This document shows, piece after piece, positions 25,215 to 32,896 of a stretch of 52,074 nt of DNA. The stretch is taken from assembly GCA_910577035.1 (NCBI GenBank), contig CAJTKW010000021.1, positions 1 through 52,074 of the forward strand, in the 5' to 3' direction. The translations under genes and the position numbers were made by a program. Each line of letters opens with the position of its first letter. Position 1 is the stretch's first letter. Under the pieces are notes generated by a model. The model made no database searches. It saw only the letters and a program-made list of their open reading frames with translations, and was not told where the DNA came from. The stretch is from an uncultured Acetatifactor sp. Lineage in GTDB: Bacteria > Bacillota > Clostridia > Lachnospirales > Lachnospiraceae.

Positions 25215-25250
25215 AAAAGTTCCCGGCTTCCCGGAAAGCCGGGAGCTTTT
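25215..25250. terminator. Strong, probably bidirectional terminator
   Basis: AAAAGTTCCCGGC pairs with GCCGGGAGCTTTT (one mismatch), extended inward by GGCTT/AAGCC. The flanking A and T runs allow termination on both strands. It ends the chemoreceptor transcript and also lies at the break of the regulator fragment next to it. Two near-identical 18-base direct repeats (CCCATGAG...AATG) precede it at about 25172-25204. Confidence 0.8.
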
Positions 25251-25316
25251 ATAATCTCTTCTGTGTTCCCTGCGCAGATGCGCAATCTGCTCTCCCATTT
25301 CCCTGGCATCAAACAT
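25242..25316 (-). pseudogene. N-terminal fragment of a probable XRE-type regulator
   Basis: A full AAAGGAGG ribosome binding site precedes an ATG at 25316. The first 25 codons (MFDAREMGEQIAHLRREHRR and onward) look like helix 1 of an XRE/Cro-type DNA-binding domain. The frame then runs straight into the terminator hairpin, and the rest of the domain is missing. Upstream are two near-copies of GTAACA(g)CATAA (about 25335-25375), possibly a former operator. I read it as a gene remnant. A short regulatory leader peptide is an alternative. Confidence 0.45.
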
Positions 25317-25546
25317 AGTCATTTCCTCCTTTATCATAACAGTTATGTGTTACGAAATCATTATGTCTGTTACATAATATAAAGTCCATACATGACGGGT
25401 TGTTTTTATAAGGCAAAGCTCAACCCACAGTTGTGAACCGGCCAAAAGATCACATCCTATTCCATTATGCTGCAGCCAATATTATCGCTTTCCATAATAC
25501 TCCAATCATAACCCCATCCTGTAAAATTACCTGAATTTGCATAATC

Positions 25547-25572
25547 CAAACATATGTTTGTCATGCTATAAT
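25547..25572 (+). promoter_or_regulatory. LexA-like box and -10 element upstream of a small gene
   Basis: CAAACATATGTTTG (25547-25560) is a perfect palindrome that matches the Gram-positive LexA/DinR consensus CGAACRNRYGTTYC at 12 of 14 positions. A consensus TATAAT follows at 25567-25572. The box overlaps the expected -35/spacer, as in LexA-repressed promoters. The rest of the roughly 300 bases before it shows nothing else I can name. Confidence 0.6.
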
Positions 25573-25634
25573 TACTTTATTCATCTGTTTTACCGTTTCA
25601 TAACCCCCGGTTCGCCAGAAAGGATGTGTGATTC

Positions 25635-25904
25635 ATGGAAAGCATACTTTGCGTTGACATACCTGTACAAATGATTTCCTGCACCGATACAAACGGCAAG
25701 ATCACGCCCATAAGATTTCGATTCCTTGACAATACGGGAGAGCTGGTCACCGTAAAAATTGACAGGATTCTATCAACAGACCAGAATAAAAACCGTGTAG
25801 GCGTAAATTTCTGCTGCACTGCCCAAATTCACGGTTTTCAAAAGAGTTTCACTCTCTGGTACAATTACTTTGCCCATGAATGGCGGCTGTCACGCCTTAA
25901 ATAA
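25635..25904 (+). CDS. Small conserved-looking protein of unknown function, possibly SOS-induced
   Basis: The 89-residue soluble protein is predicted to be mostly beta strands and shows no known motif. It contains GKITPIRFRF and a C-terminal aromatic-rich WYNYFAHEWRLSRL segment. AAAGGATGTG lies before the ATG. Similar small proteins occur in other Lachnospiraceae in my memory, but I cannot name a function. The LexA-like box upstream and the nearby yedK/Y-polymerase/yolD operon suggest a link to the DNA-damage response. It is a stand-alone gene followed by an independent promoter. Confidence 0.7.
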   Translation: MESILCVDIPVQMISCTDTNGKITPIRFRFLDNTGELVTVKIDRILSTDQNKNRVGVNFCCTAQIHGFQKSFTLWYNYFAHEWRLSRLK

Positions 25905-25949
25905 TCAGCCCTCCGCACCGTCAATGAATTCTGTTTTTTCAATTTAAAC

Positions 25950-25978
25950 TTGCCAAATAACTGATAACCTGTTATACT
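25950..25978 (+). promoter_or_regulatory. Sigma-A promoter of the solute-binding lipoprotein gene
   Basis: TTGCCA (25950-25955) and TATACT (25973-25978) have a 17-base spacer and lie 45 bases before the ATG. Confidence 0.7.
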
Positions 25979-26023
25979 AAAAACAGAATATTTGCCAAGA
26001 AAGGCAGTCAAAGGAGAACCGTT

Positions 26024-27565
26024 ATGAAAAATAAACTTTTCAGAACAATTTATGGTGTAATATTTTCGACAATATTAACATTTTCTCTGCTTTTGACCGG
26101 ATGCGGCCAATCGGCATCGGACAGCAATAACCTTTCCGTTGAAAACAAAGAAAACTCCCAGAAACAAACGGTATCCACAGACATCGAAGTATCAAGAACT
26201 TCAGGAGGAACCACAGACATCGAAATATCAGCAACTATAGGAGGGACCACAGGCATCGAAGTATCAGCAGCTACAGGAAAGGCCACAGAATCCGGAGAAT
26301 CAGAAACCATAGATGAGGCAGCAAAAGCCCAGGCACAAACCCGCTATGAAGCACTGCGAGATAAGCAGCTTTCCGAAATGTTAGGGGAGGATGGCTTCCT
26401 GCCAATAGAGGAAGAACAAGCCGTCGCTGACGGAAAAACCGTCCTGACACTACTTGCAAATCTGCCAAGTACCTATCTGGATAATATAGTTGTAGGTTTT
26501 AACAGACAAAGTACCGATTACTTTATTCGGCTTGAACGTGAAACAGGCGATACAAAGCGAGTGTTGACGGAAATCATAGCAGGGCGGGGACCGGACATTA
26601 TTTCCGGCGAAGTGTTTAAAGTCACTGAAAGTATCCTGAAACAGGGAGTGTTAGTTGATTTGGCACCGGGGCTGGATGCCATGGGAATCACCGATAAGGA
26701 CTATTTCCCTGCTTTTCGGGAGCTGCGCATGGGAAATGGGATCTATGGAATCCGAACTTCTATTGATCCGGATGGACGCTGGATCCGAAAAGAGGTATTG
26801 GGCAGCACGGAACTGCCGGATATAGAAACCCTGGTAGAAAAGCTTTACACCTATCCGGACCAGGATGCGGTATGGGCGGCTTATTCACGTACTGAGTCGA
26901 TTCTGGAATATCTGCTGTGCGGCTCGGAAGACTTGTGGGGAATGATCGACTGGGAAAACGGTACCTGCGATTTCTCAGGGGAATTATTTGCCAAGATGCT
27001 TATGATTGCAAAACGCTATATGGATCCGGAGGGATTGACCATAGATACACCGGACAGGTGGCTGATAGATTATTATCATCCTATGTTTGAACCGCGGGAA
27101 AAATTGGAAACCGAGGGAAAAGTAATCATCAATTTTCTCTTTGACGATGGGAATTATCCAACTGCCCTGCGTTTGGGCGATACAATTATGCTGAATGCCA
27201 ATTCCAAGCATCAGGAAGGTGCCTGGGAATTTCTGAAATATCTTCTGAGTGATGAGGCACAGGCCTATGCGGCAAACGGCTACACACTGGTTGCCAGCAA
27301 GGAAATGTCCCTGGGCTCTTTTGAATATTATCTGCAGAAAATGAAAGAAGGAAACATGAGTGGTACCTCCGATCTCACGCCGGAGGTAACCGAAGAGCTC
27401 TTTGCATTTATAGAGCAAACCCGGCCGACTCCCCTGCATACGAAGGAAATCCTTTCCATTATATATGAGGAAGCTGCCGGCTACTGTGAAGGTAATAAGC
27501 CGCTGGAGGAAGTTTGCAGGATCATCCAAAGCAGGGTGTGGCTCTATATCAGTGAAAATATGTAA
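26024..27565 (+). CDS. Orphan extracellular solute-binding lipoprotein
   Basis: The 513-residue protein has a lipoprotein signal peptide with lipobox LTGC (C27). It continues with a Ser/Thr-rich linker containing three 12-residue repeats (about 52-87). From about residue 125 the mature domain resembles family 1 sugar-binding proteins: TVLTLLANLPSTY start, GRGPDIISGEV segment, and a late GAWEFLKYLLSDEAQAYAA segment typical of the C-lobe. No permease or ATPase gene is adjacent, so it either serves a transporter elsewhere or acts as a sensor. The ligand is unknown. It has its own promoter. Confidence 0.8.
   Translation: MKNKLFRTIYGVIFSTILTFSLLLTGCGQSASDSNNLSVENKENSQKQTVSTDIEVSRTSGGTTDIEISATIGGTTGIEVSAATGKATESGESETIDEAAKAQAQTRYEALRDKQLSEMLGEDGFLPIEEEQAVADGKTVLTLLANLPSTYLDNIVVGFNRQSTDYFIRLERETGDTKRVLTEIIAGRGPDIISGEVFKVTESILKQGVLVDLAPGLDAMGITDKDYFPAFRELRMGNGIYGIRTSIDPDGRWIRKEVLGSTELPDIETLVEKLYTYPDQDAVWAAYSRTESILEYLLCGSEDLWGMIDWENGTCDFSGELFAKMLMIAKRYMDPEGLTIDTPDRWLIDYYHPMFEPREKLETEGKVIINFLFDDGNYPTALRLGDTIMLNANSKHQEGAWEFLKYLLSDEAQAYAANGYTLVASKEMSLGSFEYYLQKMKEGNMSGTSDLTPEVTEELFAFIEQTRPTPLHTKEILSIIYEEAAGYCEGNKPLEEVCRIIQSRVWLYISENM
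26177..26284 (+). repeat. Three tandem 36-bp repeats inside the lipoprotein gene
   Basis: Three imperfect in-frame copies of a 36-base unit encode TDIEVSRTSGGT-like blocks in the linker between lipid anchor and binding domain. Such a tract can change copy number by slippage and so alter linker length. Confidence 0.8.
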
Positions 27566-27590
27566 TCCGATGTATAATAAATCCTTCCTA

Positions 27591-27719
27591 TCACCCTTCC
27601 GTTTCCTTAAAGTGCTTCACCTGCTCTGCCAATAAGGGGTAAAACATAGAACTGACATACCGAAAATCGTGCAGGAATCTCCCGAAAGGGTCTTTATCCT
27701 CCTGAAAGCTGTCAGTCCT
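27591..27719 (-). pseudogene. C-terminal fragment resembling an Rpn-family nuclease/transposase
   Basis: A 42-codon open stretch ends in TGA at 27591 and reads like real protein: DPFGRFLHDFRYV, then MFYPLLAEQVKHFKETEG. This resembles the DPFGRFVHDF...YY..LAERVRYFKE stretch I remember from Rpn/PD-(D/E)XK putative transposase proteins. It has no start of its own, lacks the catalytic part, and overlaps the end of the yolD-like gene by a few bases. I read it as a remnant left by deletion. Confidence 0.5.
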
Positions 27720-28209
27720 CCGCACCGTCAAACACATCCCCCTCCATGGCGATAATATCGTCCATGGGGAGGGATGTCCCGTCTTTCAGCACAATCTCCC
27801 GCCGATATCCGTCCACCTTTTTCACACTCCCCCACACGGGCACATAGGCTCCGCCGTCCTTTTTTTCATCCGGCTTAAAGTAGGTGACTGTAATGACCGG
27901 CTCCTGTCCGGGATTTTCCCTCAATGCCTGAATCAGCAGCGAAAGGCGCTGATCCAGACGCTCCCTCTGCCCTTCCTCCAGTTCTATATAGGAATCCGTC
28001 AGCCGGGCCGTCTCCCTTACCGCCTCGTCATGCCCGGTGAGAGCGGCAAAGGGCGCAAACTGCGCCGCCCTGTCCTGTAAAGGCATCTGCGGATGCCGTC
28101 CGGATACGGGACGGGGCAGATAAAGAATATCCTCATATTTCCCCTGCTCTTTCTTTTGATTTTTCTCCGGCTCTATCTTCTGCGCCGTTTCCTGTTCCCC
28201 TTCCTTCAT
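27712..28209 (-). CDS. YolD-like protein, partner of the Y-family polymerase
   Basis: The 165-residue protein has a charged N-terminus of about 30 residues and then the YolD-like core with DRAAQFAPFAALTGHDEAV. A beta-rich C-terminal part follows, with VWGSVKKVDGYRREIVL. YolD-like proteins are found next to UvrX/YqjW-type Y-family polymerases in Firmicutes and are thought to serve a UmuD-like accessory role. The start overlaps the polymerase stop by four bases (ATGA), so they are translationally coupled. It is the last gene of the yedK-polymerase-yolD run. Confidence 0.85.
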   Translation of the reverse strand: MKEGEQETAQKIEPEKNQKKEQGKYEDILYLPRPVSGRHPQMPLQDRAAQFAPFAALTGHDEAVRETARLTDSYIELEEGQRERLDQRLSLLIQALRENPGQEPVITVTYFKPDEKKDGGAYVPVWGSVKKVDGYRREIVLKDGTSLPMDDIIAMEGDVFDGAED

Positions 28210-29741
28210 GCCTTGTGCCCTCCGATCTGGCGGTTTCTCTCTATGGTGGTGGCGCCCTCCTGCAAATTCGTGCCCTTTAAAATGGCATTCTTGCCGTATT
28301 TCCTTTTCACGGCCAGCATGGCCTCCTGTAATCTTCTTTCCTTTTCCTGCCGGGCTTTTTCCGCCTCCCGCTCCTGCTCCTGCGCCCCATAATCCGTGAA
28401 CAGGTCAAGCTGCTCATACCCCTGCGTGTCAGCTTCCACCGCTTCCCTTTCATCCGCCAGCCGGTTTGCGGCGATTGTCACCCGCCGTATCGTCAGGTCA
28501 GGGGCAATGATCCTCTCATACAGCTCCATTACCGCCTCCATGATTTTCTGCGTTGAAGAAGTCTTGCAGCCTAAATTTGCCGTACCATGGGCATGTTTGG
28601 GTACTTTTCTGCCGTAACGGTCTGTCGTCACTTCCCCCTGGTACCCTTTCCGCCGCTTTGAGTCCGTCAGGTTTTCCACATCATAGCCTATGGTAAGCGT
28701 CATCTGGTCCGTAACCAGCTTTTTATCGACCAGGTCCAGGACCAAAAGCTCCGTCATTTCCCGGACAATCAGCTTTCCCTCCCCGAAATCATAAGGCCGC
28801 TGCAAGACCTGGCCGGAGCTGATGCTGTTGGTCTCCGGCTTGTAGGCTTTGATCTGCTCCATGGTTACAGGCTCCCACCCCCAGGCATGGTCTATCAGAA
28901 GCTCGGCGTTAATGCCAAATATCCGATACAGCAATTCCTCGTTATAAAAGTCCCTGTCCCCGCCCAAGGAACAGCGTGCAATATCCCCCATGGTACATAT
29001 TCCCACTTCTGCCAGGCGTTTCTGATAACCGCCGCCAACCCGCCAAAAGTCCGTGAGCGGCGTATGCTCCCATAATTTCTGCCGGTAGCTGATCTCGTCC
29101 AGCTCACCGATTCTCACACCGTTTTCATCCGGGGGCGTATGCTTTGCCACAATATCCATGGCCACCTTGCACAGATACAGGTTTGTGCCGATCCCCGCCG
29201 TGGCGGTAAGCCCCGTCGCGGAAAACACATCCTTTATCATCTTAACTGCCAGTTCCCTGGCCGTCATGCGATAAGTGTCAAGATACTGCGTTACATCCAG
29301 AAACACCTCGTCAATGGAATATACATGAATATCCTCCGGGGCAATGTATTTCAGATAAGTATTATAGATAATGGTGCTGTATTCCATGTAAAAGGCCATC
29401 CGGGGCGGGGCTATGAGATAAGCAGCCTCCAGCTCGGGATGCTCCTTTAATTCCGGAGCAAGGTAAGAGGAACCCGTAAACCGCCTGCCCGGTGCCCTGG
29501 AAAGGCGCTCTCTGTTTACCTCCCTGACCCTCTGCACCACCTCAAAAAGCCTGGCCCGTCCCGATATTCCGTATGCTTTCAGGGACGGGGACACCGCCAG
29601 GCAGATAGTCTTTTCTGTCCGTTCTGCATCCGCCACTACCAAATTTGTGGTAAGCGGGTCAAGCTGCCGCTCCACACACTCCACGGAGGCATAAAAAGAT
29701 TTTAAGTCAATGGCAATGTAACTTTTCTGTTTCCTATCCAT
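28206..29741 (-). CDS. Y-family DNA polymerase, UvrX/UmuC-like
   Basis: The 511-residue protein begins with the Y-family motif IDLKSFYASVECVERQLDP, holding the first catalytic aspartate and the steric-gate region. The second catalytic motif YSIDEVFLD follows near residue 140. The helix-hairpin-helix thumb and little-finger regions come next; the C-terminal tail is charged and Glu/Arg-rich. It would copy past damaged bases with low fidelity (translesion synthesis). It is longer than DinB (about 350-400) and fits the UvrX/YqjW group, which the adjacent yolD-like gene supports. It starts 45 bases after yedK, probably within one SOS-controlled transcript. Confidence 0.93.
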   Translation of the reverse strand: MDRKQKSYIAIDLKSFYASVECVERQLDPLTTNLVVADAERTEKTICLAVSPSLKAYGISGRARLFEVVQRVREVNRERLSRAPGRRFTGSSYLAPELKEHPELEAAYLIAPPRMAFYMEYSTIIYNTYLKYIAPEDIHVYSIDEVFLDVTQYLDTYRMTARELAVKMIKDVFSATGLTATAGIGTNLYLCKVAMDIVAKHTPPDENGVRIGELDEISYRQKLWEHTPLTDFWRVGGGYQKRLAEVGICTMGDIARCSLGGDRDFYNEELLYRIFGINAELLIDHAWGWEPVTMEQIKAYKPETNSISSGQVLQRPYDFGEGKLIVREMTELLVLDLVDKKLVTDQMTLTIGYDVENLTDSKRRKGYQGEVTTDRYGRKVPKHAHGTANLGCKTSSTQKIMEAVMELYERIIAPDLTIRRVTIAANRLADEREAVEADTQGYEQLDLFTDYGAQEQEREAEKARQEKERRLQEAMLAVKRKYGKNAILKGTNLQEGATTIERNRQIGGHKA

Positions 29742-29786
29742 AGCAGCGCCCTCATACCTTAATCAAAACAAACAGCCGTATTACCG

Positions 29787-30365
29787 TCAAAACAGACGCA
29801 TTTGCTCATAGTCCTGTCTGCGTTCCAACATCGGGGAACACTTAGCCAGGAAGCTGCCCACCTGTCCCCCATTGTAAATCCACGGCAGCATTTCCTCTTC
29901 CTCCAAAATAAGAGGCATCCTGTCATGGACGGGGCTCACGGAATCATTTGCCGCCGTCGTCAGGATGACAAAATGGAGCCCGTCCTCCTGCTCCCGGTAA
30001 AATCCCGCCATATACAATGCTTTACCCTGTTTTCTGCAAAAGGTCACTTTCTGCTTATCTCTGTCCCATTCATAAAAATGCCTGGCCGGGATAATACACC
30101 GCCGCTGTCTTACGCTGTTCGCAAAAGCAGGACGCTCCAGAGCCGTCTCCGCCCTGGCATTAATCAGCAGCCTTTTATCCTTTCCCGTAAATCCCCACTT
30201 CATTTCTTTCCCGCACAGTTTTTCATTCTTGCCATAGATAACCGGCGCTGCATTCGCCGGAAAAATATCTCCTGTCCGCTCCGTCCTGAGTTTTTCGTCT
30301 ATCTCCTGCAGCACCCGGTATAATTCTTCCTCTACATCCTTGTCAATGTAATATCGACCGCACAT
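29787..30365 (-). CDS. yedK: SOS response-associated peptidase / abasic-site protein (HMCES/YedK)
   Basis: The 192-residue SRAP-domain protein starts MCGRYY, so that removal of Met exposes the catalytic Cys2, which crosslinks to abasic sites in single-stranded DNA. Other family landmarks are the NARAET segment, the glutamate in HFYEWDRDK and the histidine in VHDRMPLIL. I chose the ATG at 30365 because the family requires CGRY at position 2 and AGGAGA precedes it; a longer in-frame start would bury the cysteine. It is the first gene of the polymerase operon, behind a LexA-like box. Confidence 0.95.
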   Translation of the reverse strand: MCGRYYIDKDVEEELYRVLQEIDEKLRTERTGDIFPANAAPVIYGKNEKLCGKEMKWGFTGKDKRLLINARAETALERPAFANSVRQRRCIIPARHFYEWDRDKQKVTFCRKQGKALYMAGFYREQEDGLHFVILTTAANDSVSPVHDRMPLILEEEEMLPWIYNGGQVGSFLAKCSPMLERRQDYEQMRLF

Positions 30366-30412
30366 TTTCTCTCTCCTGACCTTTCCTGCCTGTGACAAAT
30401 TTCAGTAAGAAT

Positions 30413-30434
30413 ATTATACCAGAAAATGTGTTCG
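30413..30434 (-). promoter_or_regulatory. LexA-like box at the yedK operon promoter
   Basis: On the minus strand CGAACACATTTTCT (30434-30421) matches the Gram-positive LexA consensus at 12 of 14 positions. The -10 element TATAAT (30418-30413) follows at once, so a bound repressor would block the spacer. Just upstream is a GC-rich segment (about 30475-30530) with a CCGCCCC/GGGGCG hairpin. Confidence 0.6.
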
Positions 30435-30629
30435 ATTATAACCCCTTTTCCGATTTTTTGTGTACCATTCCCACCCCCGCCCCTTTGGGGCGCCCCCGGC
30501 TCCGGCTCCGCTCCGCTTCGGTCGGGGAACAGGGCCGCTTATATGAAAAGCTATCTGAAGCTGTCCTATCTGGCCGGCAAATACCAGCTTACAAAAGATA
30601 CATTCCCCCTGTTTGAGACAATTCTCCCA

Positions 30630-32222
30630 CTACCTCAGGCGAAAGGTTTTCGGCGCAAACTGCCTGCTTATAAAAAACGCCGCGGCCGACGCTGCCCCTG
30701 CCGCAGACACCCAGGGCAGTGCCTCTGTCAGATCTCTGCGCACCAGCAGCACAAGCAGCCAGAAAGCTCCCTCCAGGTATGCCAGCGCCTTAAAAACCGG
30801 ACTCTTCACAGTCAGGTCCGCAGAATACGGCTGTAAGATATAGTACAGGATGCACTCGTATGTATCCCAGAGCATCAGAAATAGAATGCACACCGCCACG
30901 AGTCCGGCCACCGTCTCCACAGGCAGGGATAAACCGGAGAGAATCAACATCAGCAGGGTATTCCCCAGGATCACAGCAGACAGAAGCAGATTGCCCTTCA
31001 AAAGACACAAATATCGCTGCAGCATGCTGCTGCGGATAAACGCAGGCGTAGCCATATGATGGTAAAGCATGTGCATGTCAATATTGCGGAAGTAAATCTG
31101 CATCAGGCGGCCGCCGGAGGACAGGGAAAGCGCCAACGAGATCAGCACCGGGGAAAACTCCAGCACATTATCTGAGGTGACAGGCAGCCAGCCAAAACGG
31201 ATCCCCAGACCCAATACCGCACCGGCCAAAAGCATGACCAGTACCCTGTCCCTCTTTTCCCTGCGCAGCGCCTTGCCAAAACGATTGGAAAACGCAAGCT
31301 CCAGATATTTTTCCGGCGCATTTTCCCGATGCAGATCAAAAAAGTCCCTGTTTTCCTTCCAGCCGGATTCCGACAGTCCTTCTGTTTCCTCTCCCATCGA
31401 ACTGCGCTGCACGGAAATATGAAAGGATACGGCGGCGGGATCTGCAAATTTTACTGCGATCCTTTTATAATCCGAATACTGCAGATGATAGATCCAGCAA
31501 AGTACCGAAAGAATGGCACATACAATGCCCAGCGCCCACTGCCCCGACGGCGGAAGCGCCGCATCCCGATACCAGCCCAGGTATGCCCCTGCATATCCCA
31601 GCACACACAGGAGAAGCATGCCCCACCGCCGCGCCCGCCTGCCCGGCAGACGTCCATACATTTTATAAAACTGCAGGTAAACCACATTTCCGAGAAGCAC
31701 GCTGCAAAGCTTAAGCAGTACCAGGGCGATTGTCAGTCCCCAATTCCGAAACAGGAAATACACTGCAGGAAAGAGCATGAAGCCGGAAAAGAATACCTCC
31801 TTCAGCGCCTTATAGCGGTAATAGCACGCAGGATTTACACAAAAATGATTCAGAAACGCATGATCCTCCTCCGACGAATGAAACAGCCCACAGCCTGCCG
31901 GCACACTGCAGACGCATTTCAATAAAACAAAAAGCATGAGGAAGACCCCGGTGGTCAGAGCATCCCTTCTTAAAAACAGGTGAGGGAGCCCATAAAGCAG
32001 GACCAGCGCGCCCAGGTTGCCGGCCAGCGCCGACCGTACAAAGCCAAGGGCAAGACCGAACAGACTGCAGAGCTTTTTCAGCCGATAACAGCCGTACCAT
32101 GTGCCGTGTACTATTTTCCCCAATACCGGCATCCTGCTCAGGTAATACAAAAAAGCATTGATCTGGATTGTCAGAAAGACTTCTCCGTACACGATAAACC
32201 GATTCGAACTTCTGCCATTCAT
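30630..32222 (-). CDS. ABC transporter multi-pass membrane protein
   Basis: The 530-residue protein has about ten or more hydrophobic segments spread over its length, and a basic loop in the middle. I recognise no specific family beyond ABC-2-like export permeases. It starts four bases inside the end of the ATPase gene (overlap 32219-32222), so both are made together and it is the likely membrane partner. The substrate is unknown; export of a lipid, peptide or drug is possible. Confidence 0.78.
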   Translation of the reverse strand: MNGRSSNRFIVYGEVFLTIQINAFLYYLSRMPVLGKIVHGTWYGCYRLKKLCSLFGLALGFVRSALAGNLGALVLLYGLPHLFLRRDALTTGVFLMLFVLLKCVCSVPAGCGLFHSSEEDHAFLNHFCVNPACYYRYKALKEVFFSGFMLFPAVYFLFRNWGLTIALVLLKLCSVLLGNVVYLQFYKMYGRLPGRRARRWGMLLLCVLGYAGAYLGWYRDAALPPSGQWALGIVCAILSVLCWIYHLQYSDYKRIAVKFADPAAVSFHISVQRSSMGEETEGLSESGWKENRDFFDLHRENAPEKYLELAFSNRFGKALRREKRDRVLVMLLAGAVLGLGIRFGWLPVTSDNVLEFSPVLISLALSLSSGGRLMQIYFRNIDMHMLYHHMATPAFIRSSMLQRYLCLLKGNLLLSAVILGNTLLMLILSGLSLPVETVAGLVAVCILFLMLWDTYECILYYILQPYSADLTVKSPVFKALAYLEGAFWLLVLLVRRDLTEALPWVSAAGAASAAAFFISRQFAPKTFRLR

Positions 32223-32896
32223 TCCGCTTCCCCCTCCTTCTCCTGCAGCGCCTGAATGATATAATCTTCAAAGGCCTCGCCTCGCAGCCCCTGGTCCCTC
32301 ACCGCCTCCAGCATGATATCCCGGGCAAGCTGCATGATATGTGTGGCCATGAGGATAATGTGCCCCTCCCGCATATGCAGCAGAAGCTCCTTGATATCAT
32401 GGGATACCACAATATCAAAGGAAGACAGGGGTTCGTCCAGCAGGATGACCCTTGGGCGGCGGATCAGGCAGCACATGAGCTGCAATTTGTTCTTCATGCC
32501 ATAGGAATAATTTTTTATCAACCGGTGCCTGTCTTCCTCCTCAATGCGCACCAGATCAAAACAGGAATCTATGCTGCTGACATTTTCATCCCCGTTCAGC
32601 TTCACAAAAAAATGGATGAATTCATATCCGGTCAGGAAATCCGGCAGTACCGGCGATGCCGAGACGATGCCTACATCCTCATAGGTCAGCGGGCGGCAGC
32701 AGCCGTTTTCCTCCAGGACCACCCGCCCGCCTTCAGGCTCCAGATCTCCGCTGATGCAGCGAAACAGCGTGGTCTTCCCGGCGCCGTTCCGGCCGAGGAT
32801 ACTGTAAATGGAGCCCTCCTGAAAGTCAAAGTCCGTGTGGTTTAAGACCTTCTTTTCTTCAAACTGTTTCTGTAATTCCATGACGCGCAGTCTCAT
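32219..32896 (-). CDS. ABC transporter ATP-binding protein
   Basis: The 225-residue nucleotide-binding domain has Walker A GRNGAGKTT at 35-43, Walker B VILLDEP, and the switch histidine in MATHIMQLA. The signature reads YSYGMKNKL in place of LSGGQ, a variant seen in ABC-2-type exporters. It overlaps the upstream regulator gene (32893-32896) and the downstream permease gene by four bases each, so the three genes are tightly coupled. It powers the adjacent membrane protein. Confidence 0.93.
   Translation of the reverse strand: MRLRVMELQKQFEEKKVLNHTDFDFQEGSIYSILGRNGAGKTTLFRCISGDLEPEGGRVVLEENGCCRPLTYEDVGIVSASPVLPDFLTGYEFIHFFVKLNGDENVSSIDSCFDLVRIEEEDRHRLIKNYSYGMKNKLQLMCCLIRRPRVILLDEPLSSFDIVVSHDIKELLLHMREGHIILMATHIMQLARDIMLEAVRDQGLRGEAFEDYIIQALQEKEGEAE

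Noticed and set aside
30426..30836. Plus-strand open frame near the GC-rich segment upstream of yedK
   Set aside because: It reads through the yedK promoter and into the antisense of the permease gene; the start of the translation shows no domain.
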